A DNA stretch of 64,000 nt from Hygrophila difformis (taxonomy: Eukaryota > Streptophyta > Magnoliopsida > Lamiales > Acanthaceae), in assembly GCA_030278955.1 (NCBI GenBank), contig JAOANR010000003.1, positions 35,296,054-35,360,053 on the forward strand, in the 5' to 3' direction. Each line of letters starts with the position of its first letter. Position 1 is the first letter of the stretch. The position numbers and the translations under genes were made by a program. This document shows, piece by piece, positions 22,469 to 33,282 of this stretch. A model generated the notes under the pieces. That model had not been told where the DNA came from. It made no database searches and saw nothing but the letters and a program-made list of their open reading frames with translations.

Positions 22469-23333
22469 CAGACCTTCCACAACAGAATCAAAAGGGGAAG
22501 AAATTTTAACCAAAAGGCAGCTTGGGACAAAAAGAACAACAGGAGGTTCCACACCCCTTAAGGGTTAGGTAGGTAGTTTAGATTAGTTTAGTTTATTTTT
22601 CTTGCAAGTATTTTAATCCTTACATGCTTTAATCTTAGTTTAGTATAGAAGCAGTTTGTGTAACCCTTAGAGTAGCCATTTTCCATATGTCTACATGCTT
22701 TCTAGTTAGAATAAACCCTACCTTCAAGCTAATGATGGTGTTGGGTTCTTATTTTGCTTTCAAGTGTCAATACAAGAAAAATTTCCAGAAATGGTATTAT
22801 TCATGTGTTTTGGCACTCTTTAATGCTTTCCCTAGAAATAAATGCTTAGTGTGTTTGTTTGTTTCAACTAGGTCACATTTATTATGTCCTAGTTGACATT
22901 CAAACTTAATAAATGCATGTTTGTGGGTTTTTGGCTTGATTTAGTGCCTTAGAGCTTCAAATAAGTGTTCTTAGGTTTTAGATGTTTTTAATATCTGTGT
23001 TTAGTTGTATTTTAGTTTTATTCTTCCTGCCTTAATCTTATTTCGTGCTTCCTTAGATAACTTGTGTGTTCTTAGTTTACTCATGTAGTTCTTGGATAAC
23101 TAGATGTTTTAGGCTCTTTGATCTCTGATTTCTTGTTTGTAGAAATAGGGTTTGAATCTGGCCAATACCCACTAGACATGTATTTGTTTATTTCTTGAAA
23201 ATCTCACTAGGGTGGCTGTGAAATGACACTGATGTGAGATGAGGGATTTAGTAAATCTAAACCCATCATTACAGTACAGTGTTCACCTAACCCATACTAG
23301 TGAGAACAAAAATTGTGTTGTCTGAAATATGTG

Positions 23334-23793
23334 ATTCGAATTGAGGCAATTCAAATTAATTCGAATTGCCAAGGGAAATTCGAATTGCATATCCAAACTA
23401 TTCTCTTCATGTGGTTTTCAACCAATTCGAATTATGTCATTCAAGTTAATTCGAACTGCCCAACAATTCGAATTGGGTTAAAACCACATTGTATCCATTG
23501 CCACCCATTCATGCCTTAGTTTATTTTCCATCCTTCACCAATTCGAATTGTTGCAATTCGAATTAATTCGAATTGCTGTATAATTCGAACTCACACTCCC
23601 TTTGAGGTAAATGCTTTAGTCAATTTGAGCAAGAAAGGGACTTCACCAATTCGAATTGTCCAATTCGAATTAATTCGAATTGGCCAATAATTCGAATTGG
23701 ATGATGCTCCAATTTCTAGCAATGATCAATTGAGTAAGTAATACTTCATCCTTCATGCATGCTCAATTCGAATTACCCCAATAATTCGAATTG
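23334..23793. repeat. AATTCGAATT palindrome cluster 2, right LTR
   Basis: This is the counterpart of 3690-4147, with nearly the same palindromes. One unit has decayed to AATTCAAATT near 23347. Confidence 0.88.
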
Positions 23794-24430
23794 AACTATC
23801 CTTTTATTTTGAAAATTCCAAAAATATTTTCTTTCATGATTTGTGTAAGTTGCATGGGTGTATTGGGCCTAGGCCCAGTTCATCTGATTTCTACCCATTA
23901 CACATTTCAACCCATTAGTGTCCAATTATTGTGTGTTTAACACCCACACAATACCAAAAATATTTTCTTACTTTCTGTTTTCTCTTTCATTGTGTGTATG
24001 AACGATAATGAGAAACACCACAGATTAATGTTGGTGAAAGGTCCCTTCACAGGGATATCGATTAACCCGTCTTCTGTGTGTCAATCATTATCTGTTATTT
24101 TGCATGATCTGGTTAGTGGTTGGTGGAAGCTTCGGCGAGCGTTCTCTTCACTAAGAGTTTCGATTAGTCACTCAGCCAATTCCTAATCAGATACAGTTTT
24201 AATTTTCTTTATCTTAATTTCTCAACCTGAATTCAAGTTGCAATAGTATCAACTGATGTCGACCAACATCAGTTGAGAAATATTACAGCAAGAAATATGT
24301 GGGTTATTTCTTCCACTCACAGACAAAAGACAACTGAATGACGGCGGTCACCGTCATTTGGAATTCTTTCTGTCTACAATCAATCATCTGGGATAATTGG
24401 GAACCGGACAGCAGATGTTTGCAGTCCGGA

Positions 24431-24540
24431 AAACCCCAACTATCTCTGGCACTCTTTTTTAGCCAATTTCTTCTCATCTGGACTGCAAACCCCAACTATC
24501 TCTGGCACTCTTTTTAGCCAATTTCTTCTCATCTCAGGCT
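24431..24540 (+). repeat. Tandem duplication of ~57 bp, right LTR only
   Basis: Units start at 24431 and 24487, each beginning AAACCCCAACTATCTCTGGC. The left LTR has one unit (about 4786-4842). The duplication therefore arose after insertion, or during the last reverse transcription. Confidence 0.8.
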
Positions 24541-26581
24541 AATCCATCTTTGTGTATCGCATTCTGTCTAACCCCACCATATATTTTGGGGTATTTTATT
24601 TCCTTTTCATATACTTGTATGCATGATACTATTATGTAGATGTTCTGGTCTTATTGCTATTTTGGGGATCCTTTCCCTTGGACACAGAAGTCTTGATTAA
24701 ATCTGATGCTGCATAATAAATTTCCAACAAAAATTTCTTTATAAAATCCTGATCTAAGTAAGGGATAAATTCGACAGTTATGACTAATTCATCTTCCACT
24801 GGGGATTGATTTTGAGAGCTTAGAAGCAGAGTCAGCGATTAGGTCTCATCTAGACTGAAAAGATCTGTGTTTTAATTGAGAGTTTAGTACCTGTCTAGGG
24901 AATGATTTTCAAATATTCATTTGCTTCTCAAAATTGCTGTGTGTTGGAAATCTGATATTAGATATCGCATTAAGTCAATATCCACTTGGGTGTAGATGAG
25001 ATGTGATAAATAATACTAGAGGAACAACATATAGGCCTTGGTGAATTTATAAGGTAAGGTCGAGTACTCCTTCGACTACTATCTTCTTCTGCCAAAGTCT
25101 AGAATTGAGTCTTGAGTGAGTACATCCGGAATAGGTTCATTTATGGATCTGTTTCATTTAGTTTGTATCTCATAACTGACCAGGAGTTGTAAGCCCTGTG
25201 GCTTATCGATGTCTTGGAGGTTCTTGATCTGCATCTGGTCACCAAGACCAGGGGCTCTTTTATACTAACGGAAAGAGACGTTTTTAACAATTCCGGGTGA
25301 TAGATTTAAATGCTTTCTTTACAGCTTTCTTTACTGCTTTCCTTTAAATGCTTTCATAGAGGTCACTCGGAAGAATTAAGGGCTGTCCATCTGTTAAAAG
25401 GTTTGAGAGTTATGGAATGGTTTGGGGCTTGATTTGAAACTTTGGGTGTGACATGGGGGAATGATAGGAGTACTTGGCATGTCAACTAATGATATGTTAG
25501 GTGTTGCTTGTCCACCACAGATATGTAATATACTTCACAAGGCCTGTGGAGGGAGTTATAAGTCTGTGGTATCTTAGAAATTGCTGTCTTAAGAGCATGT
25601 AAACTCTTACTGTAAGTACCTGTCTGTTAAAGGGAACATGGTATAGAGAGCATGAGAGTTAGCTAACTGGAGGATTATCCCAAACTAAGATCTGTGTATA
25701 AAAATGGAAGTTTAATTGTGTTTCATCTGAATCTTGTCCAATCTTTATTATTTCCTCCCTGTCCCTTCTGTCATATTTAAATCTGCTTTTTAGATAGTGT
25801 AGCATAATTTTATATTGTTTTCGTAGTATAGATTTAATTGCTTTCTTCGATCTAGTTCATCATGCTTTGTAGAATAATTTTTACTACTTTCATGATCTGG
25901 TTTAAATTATGTCGAGTAGTTGATAGAAACCCTTGCAAAACTTGAAACGAGTAACCGAGTGGAAAATTTTACTAAACGACGTGGGCCCTGCTTCCATCGC
26001 ACATCCTCCAGTGAATGATCCGGTACTTACTATAAATTACTGCAATTTTTGACCCGTGCGCTTTCGGGAGCACAGTTTCGTGACACGAGTAAATAAAAAC
26101 AACATTTTGGGCAAATACTCTTACAGTGGGAAGATGTTCAAGAATTTCATGGCAGGTATCTCTTTGACATGAAATTTAGAGAAGCATCATGGTGCAGATA
26201 TCAGGGACTTTCAGGGTGACAGACTGAAGGTCCATCCCTGTTGCACCGTGATATTTGTCAAAAGTTTCATGGCTGAGAGGACCACAGCGCCGTTTGAACC
26301 CCACAGGAGTAATAAAAAGGGAAACCTTAATATATTCTTAAACCCCTTCCCCCAATCATAACTCTTTTCATTTTAATAAATCCGAACTTGGAAATTGTAT
26401 TTAGACGGTTCTTCAACCCCCCAGCAGCAAAATGAAACTTGGCTTGGGTGCAAAAGTTTCATGGCCGTCACCGGGGACTCTTGAGGCACCATTTGAAATC
26501 ACAGTTTCCTCCTTAAGCAATAAACCAGTAAAAGAATTTTCAGAAAATTACTCGTGTTGGCGAAGCTCATCAAAAGTTTCA

Positions 26582-26586
26582 AGGTA
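26582..26586 (+). repeat. Target-site duplication AGGTA, right of element B
   Basis: This matches 1929-1933. Removing element B and one copy joins GAAGGAGGTA to CAAAAGGATC, restoring a continuous element A sequence. Confidence 0.9.
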
Positions 26587-27825
26587 CAAAAGGATCAAGA
26601 AGGCCTAAGAAAGAGGATGAAGGAGGTTGAACATTTTTTTGAAGGAATCAAAGAAGAAAGGAAAAGGAGTTAGCAACAATGAAGAGGATGAGCTTCAAAG
26701 ATCAAAAGTGTTAACTTCTTATGGTATTGGTAAAAGGGAAGTTAGAGATTCTACTTCTAGCTTTTGTTTTCTTTTGAGAAAAGATTTAAGTGATGAATCA
26801 AGTGCTTATGATATGTGCTTTAATGTCTTTTCTAATGTGAGCTATGCGGATTGGTGCAAGATGACTTACAAGTTCCATGCTTGGGATGAGGATACAACAA
26901 GAAGGATTTTACTTTTTGATTGTTTCAAGTATGTTTTAGGCTTAAATTATTTTGAATTCTTGTACATGGACATTATGGACTTTGGTGTACTTATTAAGTG
27001 GTACTTGGGAGACCACATGCAAGCTTTGATAGGTTTAGGGCACTTTTAGTTGTTTCCAATGCAATGTTTGCATCTAACCTTGCTTGTAGGAGTGAGAATG
27101 ACACCATGGCACTTGAAGAATTTGGAGAAGATCATGAAGATCTTGAGGAGGAAAGCTCAAATGAGGTTTATTCTTTTAAATTTGAAGTTGATGAGCTTAA
27201 GGTAGAAAATCTTTTACTACCTTCTTTACATTCTAGCATAAAGCATGTGGAATATTTTGAAGTAGAAGATAAGTATGCTAGTATGTATGAATATCACTAT
27301 ATGAATCCTTTACCATATTCTTTTATTTCTAGCATGACTTATGAGCCTTGTTTGAAAAGTGATGATACTTATGCTAGATTGTTTGGGCAACATCATTCTT
27401 TATCATATCCTTTAGATTCTAGCACAAGGCATGAGCATTATTTGAGAAATGATGATTGGTATGCTAGAGTACTTGAGCATTGCTATATAGACCTTTTTAT
27501 GTCTTATGAGCATTACTTGAAGAGTTTTGATATACATGCTAGATTACTTGAGCATCATCTTGTGGATCCTTTTAAGAGTTGTGATGAACTAAGCATGCTT
27601 AGAAGATTTATTAGGATCTACCTTTACTTTTACATGCCTTATAATTCTAGAATGTTTACTAGATTCCTTGTTAAGTTTTCATGGCATGTAACACTCTTAT
27701 TACTATGTTACAAGTTTAAACTTGTTTTAAGAAGTTTGAGAGTATACTTAGATATCGTGGGTATCGTTTACATATTTGTAGTATACTATTTTGTCATACT
27801 CTCTTATGGGCATAATCTTTTGTAG
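26587..27825 (+). pseudogene. Element A unidentified ORF region with tandem ~29-aa repeats and hydrophobic tail
   Basis: Two overlapping open frames (26627-27049, and 26998-27825 ending at TAG before the polypurine tract) replace the expected reverse transcriptase to integrase block. The second frame has four degenerate repeats of about 27-31 residues built on HEHYL...D-x-YARL-x-EH-x-x-x-P (roughly 27220-27580). It then has a C-terminal stretch with two strongly hydrophobic segments (HVTLLLLCY and IVYIFVVYYFVIL) that look membrane-spanning. Neither frame begins with a good ATG in this position, and an indel near 27000-27050 probably joins them. I do not recognise the protein. Its place directly before the 3' LTR is that of an env-like gene, or it may be captured host sequence. 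Confidence 0.5.
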
Positions 27826-27862
27826 GAACATTTGAGATAAGCTTTGGAGTCCAAAGCTTTTC

Positions 27863-27873
27863 AAGGGGGAGAG
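27863..27873 (+). other. Element A polypurine tract
   Basis: AAGGGGGAGAG directly precedes TGTGACGAGG, the probable LTR start. It is the classic plant gypsy arrangement. Confidence 0.75.
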
Positions 27874-28950
27874 TGTGACGAGGACGTCTAGTCCGACAAA
27901 CTTGTCCAAACAAGAAGATCTACTTGAGATTGGAGCAAATGACAATGAGAAGGATGCAAGCACACTTGGAAGCCAATTTAAAGGAGCTTAAAGGCATGAA
28001 GAAGCATTCAAGAGAGTTGATGACGTGGCACGAGATGATGTGGCGCATGATGACATAGCGACATCCGAGTTCCAAGGTGGCATCAAGAAGCTAGATGGAA
28101 GGAATGAGCAAGTTTGGACAAGAGAAAAGGAAGAAAGAGGCTTCAAGGAAGAAAAGACATGTTATGGGGCATGTTCACCAATGTTTTTATTACATGCCTA
28201 AAAACACCCTAGTTTAGGATTCTACTTATGTTTCCCTACTTAGGATGGTCTCACTAATGCATGTATGATGAAACATCCTAATACTAGGTATGGTAAGATC
28301 ATACTAGGATCATGTCTTAAAGGAAGTTGTGTTTGTGAGAAGTTATTGAGACGGAGTTGGAGGGAGGTTGAGAGAAGGTTCTTAGGGCCTTGTTTGGCCG
28401 ATCCCTTATTCATTTTAGGGGTATTATGGATGCCCACTTGGGGCTTTAAAAGGGGATCATCCCTCATTTGTAACACTAGCTTTTGATTGAATGAGAATTT
28501 CTTCTTTTGAAATTGAAGAAAGTGTTCCTCATTTCCTTTCAAGTGTGATACTTGAATCTTGTACACCTTACATACTTCCCTACCACCCTCAAACCACCAC
28601 AGCCACCATCCTTTTCCCCATCACCTCTTGGCCGTGCACTTCAAGGGAGATATGGAAATCGGGTCCTTGATCTAGAATCTTGGGTTCGTAGCTCTTGGAG
28701 GCGAAAGGAAAGGCGTCCATGAAGCTTTGGAGTATGAAGGACTTTTCAAGACAACGGATGGTTCGCCTCTAGAAGGGTCGGGGTCTTTCGTGTCAAGAAT
28801 TCTTTTTCAACCCGTCACTTTCCACCTATCATTTCGGGTTCTTCGATCTTTTCCCTTATCTTGTTTGTTCAATTCGGCCACTTGGCCTTTGTTTTGGTTT
28901 TTGGCACTTTGATCTCTTAGTTTTCGATTTTAGACACTTGATGATCCATG
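27874..28950 (+). repeat. Element A 3' LTR (right end uncertain)
   Basis: The LTR starts TGTGACGAGGACG after the polypurine tract. A TATA-like CTTTAAAAGG lies near 28444-28453, followed by a plausible transcribed leader. No matching 5' LTR is in the window, so the right boundary is estimated from where the sequence character changes. Between about 28950 and 29069 I see nothing identifiable. Confidence 0.55.
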
Positions 28951-29069
28951 GCACTTAGCCTCCAATTTCCTTATGGATATCAATGAGCAATGGTCTTGTG
29001 CGTACCCATATGATCTGTAGCAAAGCTTATTCTCACAATTCTATAATATCAATGATGGGAAACCATATA

Positions 29070-29328
29070 CTCCCTCTGTTTTTTATTCTTGCTCCGGAAC
29101 CACTGTGCACGCAGTCCAACGCACATTATAAACCATTAATAACTCAAGTTTGACACAAGTAAAAATTCTAAAAGTTCGATATTTAAAAACTACAAGATAA
29201 GACGAATCTAACAAGATCCCAATTGGCTATATTTTAACTTGTATAACTATGATAAAAATTTAAGTTAAAGTGTGTATATGAACAGTAGCATATTTGGCAA
29301 TGGAGCATCAATAAAAAAATGGAGGGAG
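29070..29328. mobile_element. Stowaway-type MITE (259 bp)
   Basis: Terminal inverted repeats read CTCCCTCTGTTTTTTATT at the left end and, reverse-complemented, CTCCCTCCATTTTTTTATT at the right. They are flanked by TA at 29068-29069 and 29329-29330. The CTCCCTC start, TA target and small size fit Stowaway MITEs mobilised by Tc1/mariner transposases. It has no coding capacity. Confidence 0.9.
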
Positions 29329-29334
29329 TATTTT

Positions 29335-30240
29335 CCATATTCCTACAAACAAACAAGTGAAATGTCATGATAGAACACAAAAAATTCAAAAATAAGAAAA
29401 ATTCAAAAGAAACAAAATGGTAAAACTTGGGTTGCCTCCCAAGAGGCGTCTTTCTTTAACGTCTTTGGCTAGACAACCAAATGCTTGTTCACTCTATAAA
29501 CTCCACCGAAGTAGCACTCTCTTCCTCTTGGGCACAAAATCCTTCAATGTATGGCTTGAGACGATGTCCATTAACAGTATATGTTTTCTCCTCGTCAAGC
29601 TTCGAATTTTTACTACACCATAGGGTAAAACATGAGTAACAACTAAAGGGCCAATCCATCTTGAACGAAACATACGTGAGGAGAGTTTAAGCTTTGATCA
29701 CACAACAACACTTTCTATCCAATATTTAATTCTTTCCTAGAAATTCTTTGGTCATAAAATTCCTTTGTTTTCTCTCTTCCCAGGAAGGCATATTTCAAAT
29801 TTGAAGATAAAGGCTTTAATTCCAACTTAGGGGCCGTCTCCAGTAACTCTTCACCAGCTGCATCATCTCCAATTTCTTCCGGGTGGTTGAGGAGTGCAGC
29901 TTCTAAGGGATCCTTTCCACTTTGTCGAAAAATATTCTGCACACATTCATTAACTATATCCACACTAAAACAATCATGAGATGCAACTGGATATTTCAAG
30001 GCGCCAAAAATATTGAATTGAATTTTCTCACCATCAAACTAAGTAGTCAAAGTTTCATGCCTTACACCAATTTTTGTTTGTGCAGTGCACATAAATGGAC
30101 GTCCAAGTAACACGGGTGATGGATTGGGAGAATTATTATCACGCATATCCACAATATAAAAATCGACAGGGAAAATTAATTAATTAACTCGCACAAGAAC
30201 ATCCTCAATCAACCCTCGGGATAAACATTGGTTCTATCTG
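29335..30240 (-). pseudogene. Athila-like pol fragment, reverse strand, internally deleted
   Basis: Read on the minus strand, 30240-29750 encodes the protease region of an Athila-like Pol (LGRPF, then FGALKYPVASHDCF, then KLELKPLSSNLKYAFLG). At about 29700-29750 it jumps straight to the integrase C-terminus (RSRWIGPLVV, then VNGHRLKPY), so reverse transcriptase, RNase H and the integrase core are deleted. It ends in the block GRQPK just downstream of pol. Stops and frameshifts are frequent. It belongs to a different Athila-like lineage from element B, as the protease tail sequences differ. Confidence 0.75.
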
Positions 30241-31549
30241 CTAGTTGAATTATTATACCGGTTTCCTTCAATGGTATTTATCTACACACTTTCCCGCTCA
30301 AACTCATTTTTCCCTCACAAAACCCTTTTTTTTTTTTAATTCTCTCACACACAATAATTTATTCACAAAAAGGCTACTTACCAATATAGAAAGAAAATCC
30401 CAATCAATACCATTTCAAATTTCCCATTCTCTTTCGGTTTTGGGTTGCCAGGCCGCTTCTAATTCCAGAACAGAACATAACAGAAAATACGATGCCCGTC
30501 TTCACTGGATTCTCGGACAGCCGCCGCCTTTCTTCATCTCCGTCCCTGTCTCTGTCGTCGCCTGCATCTTCGTCGTCTTACAGGTTGTCTTTCAACTCAA
30601 CTTTCCCCATTTCGGGTACTTTAATCCCGCTAAATCCCATCAGAGCCCTAAACCACTCTCCACTTTCACGAATGGCCAATCCATTCACTTTTTAATATTT
30701 TCGATTTACAGTTTCAGTTCATGAAGAAATAAATGATGATGATGAATAGCATAGCGGAGGAGGAAGACCTCAAGTTCAATCAGCGGCAGGTTCGACCACT
30801 CTACAACAATCCAATTTGATTCAGGGATGAAGGATACCTCACCACTGCCGTCTGCCTCCGCTCCTCCGCCATCGCGCCAATATTAAATATTTATTTTTAT
30901 TTTCTTTATTTCTATATTTTTTGTATTAGTTAGAATAGCAGTGTTCTTTAATCATTAACAGTTATGGCACTAATCTTGAATCGTGGTTCTTATTAGGTAT
31001 CTGCAGTATTCTTGGTGTGATTTGTGATGGCATGTATGGTTCTTGGTTATTGCTTAAATGGATTTACTCTTGCTTTTATTTTGTGTGGCAAAGTCAGGTT
31101 TCGGGGAGCTAAAAAATCCATTGGAAGTTGTACTTGCTGGTGCAGGTTTGGGGACTATGCGTTCTAGGTTGTGTTATGTTTGTTCAGCATATGGTTATGC
31201 TATAATAATTTCTTATTCCTTTGCCATTATATAGAAATGCAGTGTCGTGCTTATATTTTTATTTATTATTTTATCTTCATCTTATCCCTTTATTTTTTTC
31301 AATTTTTTCTCTTCACCTTATCCCTTTCTTTATTTTGTTGTTGTTGTTCAGGATCTAAACATGGGGTGTCATTTGGTGAGATTTACTCTTCCTTGCTTAC
31401 GAAATGCATTTCGTTTTTGGATGTTGGGATTGTTTTAATAGGTTGTTAATACCTTCCAGGGACGTTGTCTGTTTGAATTTTTAATCTTTCCGTTCTTTTC
31501 CGACATCATATGACAAGGATTGCCCTATTTTGTTTATTTCCTAGTAAGT
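30241..31549 (+). pseudogene. Possible fragments of an intron-containing host gene
   Basis: From 30491 a Ser/Arg-rich N-terminus (MPVFTGFSDSRRLSSSP, extended by SSSSYRLSF) resembles a plastid transit peptide and stops near 30692. Further on, at about 31099-31146, an exon-like piece with a CAG acceptor and GTTTGG donor encodes NPLEVVLAGAG, a dinucleotide-binding (GxGxxG-type) start resembling plant phytoene desaturase. T-rich intron-like DNA lies between. No continuous frame joins the pieces. Either this is a decayed gene, or fragments carried in by a transposon. The identity is weakly supported. Confidence 0.3.
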
Positions 31550-31686
31550 TCACAGGGTACGTAGGCAGCTTAAAAGTTTTAATTCTAAGTTCAGTCACAA
31601 ATTAATAAAACAAGCAAAAAGTCCTTAGCACGAGAAAAGCCGAAACACAACTTCGAGGACGAAATTGATTCTTAAGGAGGGTAGAC
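31550..31686 (+). mobile_element. 3' internal end of a chromovirus, truncated, with polypurine tract
   Basis: The stretch is almost identical to 60800-60935, the tail of element C before its 3' LTR. It includes the motif CTTCGAGGACGAA and the polypurine tract AAGGAGGG (31674-31681). It begins abruptly at 31550. The LTR at 31687 therefore has internal sequence on both sides. Confidence 0.85.
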
Positions 31687-32207
31687 TGTAATACCCGAGA
31701 ATTTTGCAACATAAAATAAATAAATAACTAAATAAATAAATAAATAAAGAGAAAAATAAATGAGAAATGAAATCTAAACTAAAAAGGAATTAAAGTTCCA
31801 ATACTAAAGACAATTTAATCGAATAAATTGTACACGGAAACCCGACACCAATGAACTCAAGAATTCGAGGCCAATATTAAATCTAGACCCGAGTAAAAAT
31901 TAAGATAGGAAATAGGAGCTCGAAAATATCCCGGAAATCGGAATCCGAGAACATAGAGGGATAGAAGTCCGAAAGAGAGGAGGAAATGCCCGACGGATCG
32001 CACAACCCGCCCGGACCGAAGTCCAGGCGTGGACCGCGCGGTGGCCGCGCGGGGTTTCCCCTAGCCGCGAGCCAACCCCGCGCCAAAGGACAGAAACGGC
32101 TGTTGCGTGATTTTCTCGCCCGAATCCGGATTTTTCGACTTCGGTTGCTCACCTTGCGGCTCAAGACTCACTAAGGCCGACCTTGGACATCCCCTAGGTC
32201 CCTTACC

Positions 32208-32218
32208 TCTATAAATAG
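32208..32218 (+). promoter_or_regulatory. TATA box of element C 5' LTR
   Basis: TCTATAAATAG recurs in the same context in the 3' LTR at 61448-61458. Confidence 0.55.
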
Positions 32219-33254
32219 TCGTCCCAGTCTATCCCGAACACTTTTCAAAACTTTCATACTCTCCATACGTTCGAAAACCCTAATCCCGAAGTCGTCGGAG
32301 GCACGAGACCAAGAGAGGGACTGTTTTGGACGAATTCGGAGTCGTCTATCATCGTGGTAAGTTCTGATCTGTTCGTTCCTTTACGTTCTTGATTAAAAAA
32401 TGAATCCTAACTTAATCTTTTTCCTTTCTACACCACGAACTGGATCTAGAACGAAGAACCCGACGAACCAAGGAGATAAACGGTGGACTGGAAGCCACGC
32501 CTCCGAATCGACGAGCCGAAACGATCACGAATTCTGTAAGTTAATACTTACATGGTTTGGGAGACTTAAAATTCACCCAATCTAAAGATCTAAACCAAGA
32601 ACGTAAAATCTGTCAAAACAAAAACCTCTACGGCGCAGCGTTTTTGCACGATGTTTCCGAACCCTTAAAACTATTCAAACGAGAAAACTTAAAACACAAA
32701 AAACGTTCCTAAGACAGAGATCTATCTTCTGTAAAATTTCGGAATTTTTCATTATTTTTTGATATCTGAAATCGACCCCGAACCGAACTGTTCTAAATCT
32801 GAATCTTGAAATCGTGACAGAACTTAGGTCCGAACTTCTAGACCGATTCAGAACTTTAGTCGAACATGAAAGTTGTAGATATATGTCTTAAGTATCTCTC
32901 TGTAAAATTTCATCAATTTTGGAGTTAGTTTGCTATGGTAGATTTTGAAATCTTGAAACTGCTGTTGAAATTTTCGGAAAGATTTGTAACCTGACAGAAA
33001 TCTACATTTTAACTTATTTCCTTAACTCGAATCGAAAAAGTTAAAACATGAAACTTGTTCGTCTCTGTGTTTTCCAGTCACTGGTAAATTTTCAGAATTT
33101 TCGGACTTAAAACTGATTTTTAATTAATTTTGGAGTAAACAGTGGTTTATCAAAGTCAAATCTTGAAATTCTTGTTGAAACAATGAAATTAGCCCTTAAG
33201 GTTTAAACGATTAGAAATTCTTGAATAAAGTACATGAAATAAGAATTTTGAAAA

Positions 33255-33270
33255 ATCCCCTTACAAACTT
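33255..33270 (+). repeat. LINE target-site duplication, left copy
   Basis: ATCCCCTTACAAACTT occurs here and at 42033-42048. The uninterrupted site is seen in the 3' LTR near 62498-62513, followed by GATCAATT. Confidence 0.92.
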
Positions 33271-33282
33271 TTTTTTTTTTTT

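Larger units (their letters stand above)
1934..26581 (+). mobile_element. Element B: complete Athila-type Ty3/gypsy element with ~4.95-kb LTRs
   Basis: The 24.6-kb element has paired LTRs (1934-6878 and 21591-26581) with TG...CA ends and a perfect 5-bp target duplication. It has a primer site matching a plant tRNA-Asp 3' end, Athila-type gag (FDLEIERTA and the GARDWYKSLP block), pol with protease, reverse transcriptase, RNase H and integrase, and a long third ORF between pol and the right LTR. The LTRs look nearly identical by eye apart from small indels, so the insertion seems young. Even so, gag, pol and ORF3 all carry stops or frameshifts. Its LTRs are several times longer than those I know for Athila elements. 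Confidence 0.93.
21591..26581 (+). repeat. Element B right LTR (4,991 bp)
   Basis: This LTR matches the left one over its whole length. By eye there are scattered single substitutions, a 14-base shorter stretch in palindrome cluster 1 near 21948 and a tandem duplication at 24431-24540. It has palindrome clusters at 21928-22383 and 23334-23793 and the TATA box at 22460-22468. It ends GTTTCA before the AGGTA duplication. Confidence 0.93.
30..29060 (+). mobile_element. Element A: decayed Ty3/gypsy retrotransposon, split by element B
   Basis: Element A occupies 30-1933 and resumes at 26582. It is split by the 24.6-kb element B, and its sequence reads across the gap once one copy of the duplicated AGGTA is removed. 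It holds gag, a broken zinc knuckle, protease, an unusual ORF region before the 3' end, a polypurine tract at 27863-27873 and one LTR from 27874. No 5' LTR or primer site is present in the window, and reverse transcriptase, RNase H and integrase are missing altogether. It is therefore non-autonomous and 5'-truncated. The right edge is uncertain because there is no second LTR to compare. Confidence 0.7.
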
